A stretch of 64,000 bases of DNA, from assembly GCF_019599405.1 (NCBI RefSeq), contig NZ_RKLQ01000002.1, positions 620,001-684,000 of the forward strand. Reading direction: 5' to 3'. The stretch's first letter is position 1; each line of letters begins with the position of its first letter. The translations under genes were made by a program, and so were the position numbers. The notes beneath the pieces are model-generated. The model saw nothing but the letters and a program-made list of their open reading frames with translations. It had not been told where the DNA came from and searched no databases. The stretch comes from Haloarcula salinisoli. GTDB lineage: Archaea; Halobacteriota; Halobacteria; Halobacteriales; Haloarculaceae. This document shows, one piece after another, positions 43,836 through 51,788 of the stretch.

Positions 43836-44665
43836 GAGAGTTCGCTCGGCGTGATCGATTCGCGATCGACGTTCAGGCGAAGCTGATACTTGTTATCACG
43901 GGTTCCCGTTGCTTCCCTCGTCGGATCCAGCAGCGGATAGCCGGTCGTGAAACTCTCGACGAGGTCATCGTACTCCGGTAGCGCTATATCCAACTGATCG
44001 GCCAGATAGACGATCCGTTTCGTCGCAGCACCGTTTCCGAGCCGCCGCATGTAGTCGACGACTCGGTCCCACGAACATCGGGTGTCCACGGCGCTCTGCA
44101 TTGCTGTCGCGAGCTCGCTGATACCGCCACAGAACTCCGGATGGTCGGCACAGTCGACCAGCGTCTTTTCGATGCTCGCAACGTTCACCCGAGTCGAACC
44201 GGCTGCGGTCGGCTGGTAGCCGAAGAACTTCTGCTCGGTGACCGACACGGGCCGATACGTCACCCCGTGGATTTCCCGCTCTCGGGCGCGTTCTGTCGTC
44301 ACGATGTACACCGTCTGCGACAGTTGCTCTGTCAGGCCGTGGTGATTCATCGCACTCCAGTATCCGATGTACGCAGGCTCCACGAGGGCGGACGCGATCA
44401 CGAACTCGTGTGTCGTGTACACGGCGTCTTCGCCGGCAGCGAGCGGCACGATGAGATATTTCCCCTGTGCCAGCCGCTCGAGCCACCCCTTCTCCGAGAG
44501 TGCAAACGCCATATCCTTGGCTGCTGTCCGCGGGCTGTCGAGAACTGCCTCGATGTCACTGATGGTGATAATCTGTCGATTCTCGCTCGCCAGGCGTGAG
44601 AGCGCTCGAGATTCACGTGTCGACAGACTCTTTCTTTGAGTCCTATCGTCGTTTGTTGAGCCCAT
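43832..44665 (-). CDS. AbiEi-type antitoxin/repressor
   Basis: This 277-residue protein has an N-terminal winged helix (about residues 15-75, including IITISDIEAVL and GWLERLAQGKYLIVPL), followed by the AbiEi domain with YIGYWSAMNHHGLTEQ. In characterised AbiE systems this protein both represses the operon and neutralises the nucleotidyltransferase. Two direct repeats start directly upstream of its ATG and are likely operators. Confidence 0.82.
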   Translation of the reverse strand: MGSTNDDRTQRKSLSTRESRALSRLASENRQIITISDIEAVLDSPRTAAKDMAFALSEKGWLERLAQGKYLIVPLAAGEDAVYTTHEFVIASALVEPAYIGYWSAMNHHGLTEQLSQTVYIVTTERAREREIHGVTYRPVSVTEQKFFGYQPTAAGSTRVNVASIEKTLVDCADHPEFCGGISELATAMQSAVDTRCSWDRVVDYMRRLGNGAATKRIVYLADQLDIALPEYDDLVESFTTGYPLLDPTREATGTRDNKYQLRLNVDRESITPSELS

Positions 44666-44708
44666 AGCCGCTCAGCGTACATAGACTCTAAACCCAGTCG
44701 GAAATAAA
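44666..44708 (-). promoter_or_regulatory. AbiE operator, repeat 1
   Basis: This 43-base sequence directly abuts the abiEi start codon and matches 44749..44790 (both contain CATAGACTCTAAA and AGTCGGAAA). Each copy holds GACT-N8-AGTC, an inverted repeat. AbiEi proteins bind repeated operators of this kind. Confidence 0.55.
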
Positions 44709-44748
44709 GGTGTTTGTTGAGATCTCGATTGAAGAAAGTTGACTCCAA

Positions 44749-44790
44749 AGCCGCTCACACTACATAGACTCTAAATCTAGTCGGAAAGAG
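44749..44790 (-). promoter_or_regulatory. AbiE operator, repeat 2
   Basis: This is the second copy, 83 bases upstream of the first, with the same GACT-N8-AGTC core. Cooperative binding of the antitoxin to the two copies would fit the published mode of AbiEi. Confidence 0.5.
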
Positions 44791-44894
44791 TATGATTTGG
44801 CTCGAGGGTCACGAACGAGACTTCGAGTACGCTCTGAGCAGCGTCAAGACAACACTTTATAAGATATTACTGTTCCACATACAGTACACGCTAT

Positions 44895-47114
44895 ATGTCA
44901 CTGCTGTTCGAACACGCCGTGAGTCAGTTTTCACCGGACAGCGCGTCGCTCGTGGTGACGGACGCGAGCGCCCTCGACCCGACAGATAGCACGATTCCTG
45001 TCCGGCCCATCGCGGCGTTTGCCGGGCATCACGACTCGCTTTCCCATCCTGATCGGGACTGGGTCTGTATCCCCCTGCACGAACCCGATAGCGCAGTCCC
45101 GACCGACGCGTACGTCGCCTACACCGACCACGAAGTGCGCGGGGAGATTTTCCTGGTCGAACGGGACGGCGAGTACGAACCGGTCCCCGCTAAGGAGTTC
45201 GGCCGGACGGAACTGGCGACGCGTATTCGGTTCTGGCACTCCGATTACCTCCCGGACACGTACCCGCCCGGGTACGACTCCCCGCTCGACGACAAGGAAG
45301 ACCCACGGAACCCGGCCGACCCCGAGGGACTACTGGACGAGTTCGAGGCCTACGTGCGGGCGGAACGGGACGCGACGCGAGACGGGAACCGGGAACTCGC
45401 ACGGAACACGTCGGCCCGTGCGCTGTGTGCCCGGGGCGAGGCGGCGATTCCCTCGCTCTCGTGTCGCGGCCAGGACGACGGTATGTACAAATTCCGCGTC
45501 GACCTCGCCCAGTCACGTCAGGACAAGCGAAACGGACAGTGGGCGTACTTCGTCGAAAACGAGTTCGGTATCTACCAGGGCAACGAGGTGCTCCTGCACG
45601 GACACGAGGACGCGACGAATGACGCGTTTCCCATCCCTGCGACCGTCGACCGAATCCGCGGACTCACGCTGTGGCTCACCGTCGACTGGAGCAGCGTCGC
45701 CGAGTCAGCGGCCGTCGGAAGTACACTCAAAAACGGCGGCGAGTTCGGATTGTCGGCACTGTTGAACCCAGTTCCGTTCGACCGCGAACTGCACGCGATC
45801 GAGGCGCTCAGAACGGACTCGGCCAGGGAAATCCTCGCCGGCGAGCGCCCGGTGACGTTCTCGAACGAGGCGACCGCCCAGAGCGATCCCTTCGATACCG
45901 AGCTGAACCAGGAACAGCAACTCGCCGTCGACTACGCGCTACTTGCCGACGACCTGTTCTGTATCCACGGGCCGCCCGGAACCGGAAAGACCCGGACCCT
46001 CGTCGAGATCGTTCGCCGTGCCGTCGACGCCGGCGAAGACGTGCTCGTCTGTGCCGACTCGAACCAGGCCCTCGACAATCTCCTGCTCGGCGCCTCCACG
46101 TCGAACGACCTCGACGCGCAGTCACTGCACGCCCACGGCCAACACGGCGACGGCGAGTTCGTCCTCGACCGCGTCAACGCGAATCGGTCCCGGTCGTCGC
46201 TCGTCCGCCGGGGGTACGCCGATGTCGAGGACCGCGCCGACGTCGTGGCCGCGACGAACAGCAGCGCAGCCACCATCCCGCGTGACTTCGACCTCCTCGT
46301 CCTCGACGAGGCCACGCAGTCGACGTGTACAGCGTCGACCGTCCCGCTGGTTCGTGCCGACCGCGTCGTCCTGGCCGGCGACCACCGCCAGCTCCCGCCG
46401 TTCAGCGCCACCGAGGACCCACCCGAATCGAGTTACGGGCTCTCCCTGTTCGAGCACCTCTACGCCACTGGTGGTGTTTACGAGGGTGTCGGCCTCCAGC
46501 TCAAGACGCAGTACCGTATGCACCGTGACATCGCGTACTTCTGTAACCGCGAGTTCTACGACCGAACGCTCCGCAACGGGAGAACCGTCGACCCGCTTCC
46601 CGAGCGACCGGCCGTCGAGGGGTACAACGTCGGCGGGTCGGTCGACGTCGACGATCACTCCCGGGCCAACGAGACGGAGGCACGGCTCGTCGTTCACCTC
46701 GTCCAGGAGCTGCTCGATGAGGTTCCCGCAAGCGAGATCGGTGTCATCACACCGTACACTGCCCACGTACGCCTCGTCTCAGACCTGCTCGACGACCACG
46801 TCGCGGCGGCCGACGACATCACCGTCGACACCATCGATTCCTTCCAGGGCAGCGAGAAGACCGCGATACTCCTCTCGCTGGTCCGAAGCAACAGCGACGG
46901 CGAGATCGGCTTTCTCGGCCGGGATGTCGATGGTCCGCGACGACTCAACGTCGCACTCACACGGGCACAGCGATACTGCGCCGTCGTCGGTGACTTCCAT
47001 ACGCTCCGCTACGATGCGTCGGGTAAGTGTACCGAGCTGTACCAGGATTTCCACGACTACTTCGACACGACCGGTCGACTGAACCACGTCGACCCCGAGT
47101 TCATTCCCGTGTAA
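44895..47114 (+). CDS. UPF1/DNA2-like superfamily 1 helicase with novel N-terminus
   Basis: This 739-residue protein has SF1 helicase motifs: I, IHGPPGTGKTRT; II, LVLDEATQ; III, VVLAGDHRQLPP; IV/V, TQYRMHRDI and TIDSFQGSEK; VI, VALTRAQRY. The first 340 residues contain no domain I recognise and are the likely specificity module. The gene sits in the accessory segment between an AbiE pair and a TumE-like pair, so a defence role is possible. A TATA box (TTTATAAG, 44856) precedes the ATG by about 35 bases. Confidence 0.85.
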   Translation: MSLLFEHAVSQFSPDSASLVVTDASALDPTDSTIPVRPIAAFAGHHDSLSHPDRDWVCIPLHEPDSAVPTDAYVAYTDHEVRGEIFLVERDGEYEPVPAKEFGRTELATRIRFWHSDYLPDTYPPGYDSPLDDKEDPRNPADPEGLLDEFEAYVRAERDATRDGNRELARNTSARALCARGEAAIPSLSCRGQDDGMYKFRVDLAQSRQDKRNGQWAYFVENEFGIYQGNEVLLHGHEDATNDAFPIPATVDRIRGLTLWLTVDWSSVAESAAVGSTLKNGGEFGLSALLNPVPFDRELHAIEALRTDSAREILAGERPVTFSNEATAQSDPFDTELNQEQQLAVDYALLADDLFCIHGPPGTGKTRTLVEIVRRAVDAGEDVLVCADSNQALDNLLLGASTSNDLDAQSLHAHGQHGDGEFVLDRVNANRSRSSLVRRGYADVEDRADVVAATNSSAATIPRDFDLLVLDEATQSTCTASTVPLVRADRVVLAGDHRQLPPFSATEDPPESSYGLSLFEHLYATGGVYEGVGLQLKTQYRMHRDIAYFCNREFYDRTLRNGRTVDPLPERPAVEGYNVGGSVDVDDHSRANETEARLVVHLVQELLDEVPASEIGVITPYTAHVRLVSDLLDDHVAAADDITVDTIDSFQGSEKTAILLSLVRSNSDGEIGFLGRDVDGPRRLNVALTRAQRYCAVVGDFHTLRYDASGKCTELYQDFHDYFDTTGRLNHVDPEFIPV

Positions 47115-47147
47115 AAACGGAAGTTGTCCGCACCGAATATATTATTC

Positions 47148-47399
47148 ATGACGAAAGACGCACCGAAATCACCTGCCGAACCGCGAGACGGCGAACCGTA
47201 CTATATCGACGGTGAGTGCCCGGACTGTGGTACAGCTCTGGAGCTGTACGACTCGCTCAGTGTAGAGCAGATCGATGAATCCGCGGAACTCGGAGTCCCG
47301 GCCACCGATAGCGACGATGGGATCTGGCACGACGAGTGGGTCTGCCCCCGTTGCTTGGATGGTATCCATCTGGACGTGCCTGAAAACGCACTTGAATGA
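47148..47399 (+). CDS. small zinc-ribbon protein
   Basis: This 83-residue acidic protein has CPDCGTAL at about residues 24-31 and CPRCLDGI near residue 66, which together make a four-cysteine zinc site. It follows the helicase by 33 bases on the same strand and may be its partner. No family is recognised. The ATG at 47148 is preferred over the in-frame TTG upstream. Confidence 0.6.
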   Translation: MTKDAPKSPAEPRDGEPYYIDGECPDCGTALELYDSLSVEQIDESAELGVPATDSDDGIWHDEWVCPRCLDGIHLDVPENALE

Positions 47400-47427
47400 A
47401 CGCCTGATCACGTCGAACAACGGCTAA

Positions 47428-47506
47428 TACTGGTGGCTGTAACAAACTGAAGTAATTCGCCACCCCCGGAGTGGCGAATATCTTTACGAACTTACAGCCA
47501 CCAGTA
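47428..47506. mobile_element. 79-bp MITE with TAA target duplication
   Basis: The ends are the same 15-base inverted repeats TACTGGTGGCTGTAA as at 33501..33570, in opposite overall orientation, and TAA flanks it on both sides (47425..47427, 47507..47509). It has 9 more bases in the centre than the other copy, which complete an internal hairpin GCCACCCCCGGAGTGGC. The short copy probably lost them. Confidence 0.88.
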
Positions 47507-47625
47507 TAAGACACTCCTCACCGTCAATTCCCGACTTCCCCGAACGGCCCCTGAGACGTCCGCCTACAGCCCTGATATTTGAACAGAGACAAATTATTTG
47601 ACACAGCAGTGCATTAGTCAGCACG

Positions 47626-48165
47626 ATGGCTGACTCGAGCCCGGAGTCGTGGACAGAGAACATGAGCGGGCGCGAGCGCGTCCGGCACGTCGTAGAGGTG
47701 CTCCAAGAGCCCACGCCAGTGCAAGAGATCGCGGACCGTGCGGCGGTCTCGCGAACGACGGCCGACGACGAGCTCCAGCGACTGCAGAGCGACGACTGGG
47801 TGATTGAGACGACCGTCGATGGGACGAAAGCATACGATCTGAATCCCGTGCGGATGCTCTTCGACGAAGTGACAGACCTGATCGAAGCGTACTCACGCGA
47901 CGAACTGGAGAGCCAGCTGACGGAGCTGAAGACCGAACAGGAAGAGCTGGCGACGGAGTACGATGTCCGGTCACTCGATGAGTTCCGCACCCAGCTCGCC
48001 GACGAGGAGCTCTCGGCAACTACCCTTCGTGAGCGCCGAAACGTGATCGCCACGTGGGAGGCGATCAATACCGAGCTCGGGCTCGTGAAGCACGCCCTCC
48101 AACTGTACGATGACGTTATCGAACTCTCGTCACCACGGACTGATTCCCCCTCGACATTCGCCTGA
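47626..48165 (+). CDS. winged-helix protein, probable antitoxin of a TumA/TumE-like pair
   Basis: This 179-residue protein has a winged-helix region at about residues 15-75 (PTPVQEIADRAAVSRTTADDELQRL) and an acidic helical C-terminal half with coiled-coil character. Its stop overlaps the start of the following gene (TGATG), which resembles the TumE (DUF6516) toxin family. HTH antitoxins partner that family. Such HTH proteins are common and poorly annotated in haloarchaea, so the pairing is partly inference. Confidence 0.65.
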   Translation: MADSSPESWTENMSGRERVRHVVEVLQEPTPVQEIADRAAVSRTTADDELQRLQSDDWVIETTVDGTKAYDLNPVRMLFDEVTDLIEAYSRDELESQLTELKTEQEELATEYDVRSLDEFRTQLADEELSATTLRERRNVIATWEAINTELGLVKHALQLYDDVIELSSPRTDSPSTFA

Positions 48166-48665
48166 TGGTCGTCTTTCTCGCAAATCGGGCAAACTTGCAG
48201 AGCAAGCGACTCCACGAGCGCATACAGCACCGGCTCGGAAACGAGTTCGACAGCGTTCGGCGACGGCGTGCTGAACCGCGCGAACCGGGTCCGTATCGCG
48301 TCGTCGGTGAGGTGAATCCACGGTGTTTTCTCGCTGACGAGGCGTACCCGGTCACGACTGCCCGGGTCGAGATTGGGTTCCAGCTCCGAACTGCCCATCC
48401 GTACGAATACTACTGGTTCAACTGGATCGAACCGGAACGCAGTCTTTTGATCGGGTGGCACCAGGACGATACCCACGATACGCTCGGACCAGTTCATCTG
48501 CAGGTCAACGACGGCGCAACGTCCGTCGATCACGAACGGGCACAGTTTATCGACACACACCCGCTCGATGTCGTAGAACAACGGCTCAGCTCACTTCGGG
48601 ATGTCGTCCTGGCCGTCGAGTGGAAGCAGGGGTGCCCTGTTGGACTCGATATGTCCAGTCTGTAA
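48165..48665 (+). CDS. TumE/DUF6516-like putative toxin
   Basis: This 166-residue protein has the core EYYWFNWIEPERSLLIGWHQD followed by a region around GPVHLQVNDG and LDVVEQRLSSL. This resembles the DUF6516/TumE pattern of a short beta-rich body with a YxWxW-type stretch. The ATG at 48165 is chosen by the TGATG overlap. The biochemical activity is unknown, and the assignment rests on pattern similarity and the paired HTH gene. Confidence 0.5.
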   Translation: MVVFLANRANLQSKRLHERIQHRLGNEFDSVRRRRAEPREPGPYRVVGEVNPRCFLADEAYPVTTARVEIGFQLRTAHPYEYYWFNWIEPERSLLIGWHQDDTHDTLGPVHLQVNDGATSVDHERAQFIDTHPLDVVEQRLSSLRDVVLAVEWKQGCPVGLDMSSL

Positions 48666-48759
48666 TCGTACAGTTCGCTGGTCTCAGATGGATCGCTGTA
48701 GTTTCTTCTACTGATGAACATCTCTGCAGGTATGACCGAGTGCTCAATCGGCACAGTGA

Positions 48760-49125
48760 ATTTTTGGGACGAGAAAACCGTCGACCCCCTATCGAGGCCG
48801 ACCTGACCTTGTTATCGTCGCCAGTGAACGTGGGCAAGAGGATAAGCTTCCACGGAAGATTGTGCTCGGTGAATTCAAATACTCGTCAACTCGAAGTGTT
48901 TTCTCTGATGCCGTGCAAGATTTATTTGAATATCTCGAATATGCCCGGCTCAGAGAGGAAGTATCTCGCCGAGGGGACGCTGAAGGATATGTGATCGATG
49001 ATGACTCGATTGAGGTCCATGGGCTGGTAATTACTGATGGGCCTCAGTCTGAGGGCCCAAGAGATGATGTTTTACATATGGAATACCGGTCGATCGCAGA
49101 ATCAGTCAACCGAGCATGTGCTTGA
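48760..49125 (+). pseudogene. C-terminal fragment of a PD-(D/E)XK-like nuclease
   Basis: One plus-strand frame reads YRGRPDLVIVASERG, then IVLGEFKYSS, a match to the nuclease core (D before a strand, E-x-K in the next), and continues to a normal stop at 49125. The frame has no start codon and a stop just upstream, so the 5' part is missing. It is probably a truncated restriction-type or mobile-element nuclease. Confidence 0.5.
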
Positions 49126-49158
49126 CCTGTAGCCATCCGTGATCTGTGATCGAACTCT

Positions 49159-49365
49159 TCATTCGGAGGGCTGAAGCCATATCTCTATATTGGATAGAAT
49201 GATTCCAAATAAAATGATGTAAGGAAACACTATCAGAAAATCTATTGAATACACACTATCAGTGAACTTGACAGCCTCGACCGTCATCCCTCCCACTAAT
49301 CCGCCTCCGATATAGGATACTGTTCTGGAAGATGCCTTCGCGAGGTTTTGTCTCAGACTCTTCAT
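49159..49365 (-). CDS. small membrane protein
   Basis: This 68-residue protein has two hydrophobic segments at about residues 18-32 and 42-58, a basic N-terminus and an AT-rich upstream region (many A/T runs at 49370-49430) that can serve as promoter. The composition is AT-rich compared with core genes, consistent with acquired DNA. Function unknown; a chance frame remains possible. Confidence 0.4.
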   Translation of the reverse strand: MKSLRQNLAKASSRTVSYIGGGLVGGMTVEAVKFTDSVYSIDFLIVFPYIILFGIILSNIEIWLQPSE

Positions 49366-49925
49366 ACAAAATTTAAATTACATAAATATTAAACATTTGC
49401 GCTCTATAATTTCAATTTAAAGCAAAATAGATTCATAGCGCTCTGTATTCACCACCTCTCTTCTATGGACCACAAATATTCACAGCTTAACCAGTAAAAC
49501 CCCAGCTAGTCAGCCTCTGGCGGGCATCCTATCCAAGTTATCAGCTGATAGAACCTTATCTCTGAACCTGTCACTACGCCAAATGCTCTTTATTTAAGTC
49601 AAAAGCCGCAAAATCGACTATCTGACGGCCCAGAACGTTCTGGAGTATCCCCGGCAGGGCCCATCTTTCTGCGAGGAGCGGACGCGACAAGCGAACGCTG
49701 CCGCCCGACGGTTTGAACCCCGGCAGACGAGCGAAGCGAGTCTGCAGTCGGTTCAAATGTGCATCATTCTATGCTGACCCAGCGAACGGGCCGAACATTC
49801 GAATCAACAGCTTGGCCGATAACACAGCCACGGAGTCGGTGGAATTTCCCGTTGCCGAAGAAAATTCTCGCGTCGCCGCGCCGTACTGTCAGAGATAATA
49901 TATATTCTGAAGCAAAAGTTTGGGT
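49366..49925. other. intergenic border of the accessory segment
   Basis: No convincing gene is seen. The left part is AT-rich. At 49651..49664 there is CCGGCAGGGCCCAT, identical to the 3' end of tRNA-Met plus one base. A degenerate repeat at about 49631..49670 resembles 51317..51358. A hairpin GCAGAC...GTCTGC follows at about 49725. A TATATATT element at about 49899 precedes the next gene. Confidence 0.45.
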
Positions 49926-51470
49926 ATGCGAGTCGTCGAAATCAGCGTCCCCGTGGGTGAACGAGCCGTCGTCGTCGACACGCTCGAAGCCGCGGATATC
50001 GACTACTATCTGACACCGGAGACGAGCGGGCGGAGCGGTGCGGACGACTACGCCGCTATCGTCACCTTTCCCGTGCCCAGGAACGCGGTCGAACCGGTCA
50101 TCGACGAGCTCCACGACGCCGGACTCAGCGACGACGCCCACGTCATCATCAGTAACGCCGAGGCCGACCTCTCGCGGCGGTTCAAGCAGTTACTGAACCG
50201 CTACAGCGCGGAGATGAGCTGGCAGATACGCATCTCCCGCGCGGAGCTTCGTATCCAGGCGCGGGAGCTCTCGCCCGGCAACAAGACGTTTCTCGTGCTG
50301 ACGGTGACGAGTTCGCTCGTCGCGACGGCGGGACTCCTGCTCGATTCGGCCGCGGTCGTCGTCGGGGCGATGGTCATCGCCCCGCTCGTGGGACCGGCGC
50401 TGTCGGCGAGCGTCGGGACGGCGCTCGACGAACCGGCGATGTTCCGCCGGGGTGTCCGCCTCCAGTTCGTCGGTGTGGCCCTCGCCGTCCTCACCGCCGG
50501 TGGCTTCGCCCTGGTCGTCCGGCTGATACCGCTGGTGCCGCCGGGGCGGGACATCACGCGCATCGCGGAAGTCAGCGCCCGTATCTCGCCGGATTTCCTC
50601 TCGCTGTTCATCGCGCTCGGCGCCGGGGTCGCCGGGATATTCAGCCTCTCCTCGGGTGCCTCGGCGACGCTGGTCGGCGTGATGATTGCCGTCGCGCTCG
50701 TCCCGCCCGCGGCGGCAGCGGGGATCGCCGTCGCCTGGGGGGAGCCATTCGCCGCACTGAGCGCCGGCGTCCTCCTTCTGGTCAACGTCCTCGCGATCAA
50801 TCTCTCCGCGCTCGTGACGCTGCGGTATCTCGGCTACCAGCCCCGGGCCGGGACCAAACGCGAGCACTCACGGAGCCAGACGCTCACGCGGGCCGCTGTC
50901 CTGCTCGTCCTCATCTCGGTGCTGTCGGTCTTTCTCGGCGGTATCACGCTCGCGTCGGTCCAGGACGCACAGTTCGAACGAACGGTCCGGACCTCGACGA
51001 ACGAAATTCTCACGCAGCCGGTCTACGACCAACTCGCCCTCATCGAGTTCAACGTCGTCTACGGCGGTCCGTCCTTTGCCCTCCCTCGGGACGTCCGGCC
51101 GGCAGCGGTCCCAGCACACGAACCGCGCCGGGTCGTCGTCACCGTCGGGACACCGTCGGAGCGACGGTATCCACGCCTCGCCGACCGTCTCCAGACGCGT
51201 CTCCGGGTGGAGACGGGCCAGGAGGTGACTGTCGAAATCCGATATACCGAAACGGATATTGTCGGCACCGCCCCGGACCGGGTCCACCGTCCGACGCCCG
51301 ACGGACGTAACAGCCAGTACGGTCTGTATATTCCCTGGCAACGCCCATTTTTCTCCCCCCCGCTCCGCGGCCGACACCGGTGGCTCCCTCGTCTAACTAT
51401 TGGAAAATCAATCAGCTTCAGATGTCGGTTCGGTCGAGGGACGCGATACCCCGTTCAGGGAATGTACTGA
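49926..51470 (+). CDS. TIGR00341-family (DUF389) membrane protein with abnormal tail
   Basis: This 514-residue protein has an N-terminal soluble domain of about 110 residues and then about nine hydrophobic segments with the family patterns GLLLDSAAVVVGAMVIAPLVGP and LPPAAAAG-type loops. Function is unknown. The last 55 residues from NSQYGLYIPW onward are basic and unlike haloarchaeal proteins. They start where a degenerate repeat begins (51317), so the original 3' end was probably lost and read-through now adds this tail. The ATG at 49926 follows a TATA element. Confidence 0.8.
   Translation: MRVVEISVPVGERAVVVDTLEAADIDYYLTPETSGRSGADDYAAIVTFPVPRNAVEPVIDELHDAGLSDDAHVIISNAEADLSRRFKQLLNRYSAEMSWQIRISRAELRIQARELSPGNKTFLVLTVTSSLVATAGLLLDSAAVVVGAMVIAPLVGPALSASVGTALDEPAMFRRGVRLQFVGVALAVLTAGGFALVVRLIPLVPPGRDITRIAEVSARISPDFLSLFIALGAGVAGIFSLSSGASATLVGVMIAVALVPPAAAAGIAVAWGEPFAALSAGVLLLVNVLAINLSALVTLRYLGYQPRAGTKREHSRSQTLTRAAVLLVLISVLSVFLGGITLASVQDAQFERTVRTSTNEILTQPVYDQLALIEFNVVYGGPSFALPRDVRPAAVPAHEPRRVVVTVGTPSERRYPRLADRLQTRLRVETGQEVTVEIRYTETDIVGTAPDRVHRPTPDGRNSQYGLYIPWQRPFFSPPLRGRHRWLPRLTIGKSISFRCRFGRGTRYPVQGMY
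51317..51358. repeat. degenerate repeat shared with 49631..49670
   Basis: CCAGTACGGTCTG and GGCAACGCCCATTTTTCT here resemble CCAGAACGTTCTG and GGCAGGGCCCATCTTTCT at 49631..49670, at roughly 75% identity over about 42 bases. The two copies lie on either side of the membrane protein gene. It may be the end of a decayed mobile element. Confidence 0.4.
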
Positions 51471-51788
51471 CAGGCTTCGTCGCGGCCGCTTTCGCACACT
51501 TGTTCGAGCGTCGCACACGCTCGGTCGTTCCCACCAGCGCATTCTTTCCGGAGTACTGCCATCTGTTTGTGTTTCATGGTACGGCGTACCATCACCAACG
51601 CCGGATTTCATCTTATCCGTTTGTTCGTTATGTATCGGTCGCACACTTGCGCTATCGACGCACTAGCTGTCCCATTCTGGCGCCAGCACCCATCTATCTC
51701 CTCGCCACGCGGTACGCTGCACACACTGTCTGTTCACCGGCCCTGGCCACCCTCAACGTTCATTAGCGCTAGTCCCGATGGTGGGTGC
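51471..51788. other. no gene recognised; contains a 17-bp palindrome
   Basis: The stretch between two plus-strand genes has lower GC and no believable frame. It contains ATGGTACG-G-CGTACCAT at 51576..51592, a perfect 8-base inverted repeat around one base, which could be an operator for the following gene or a relic. Confidence 0.45.
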
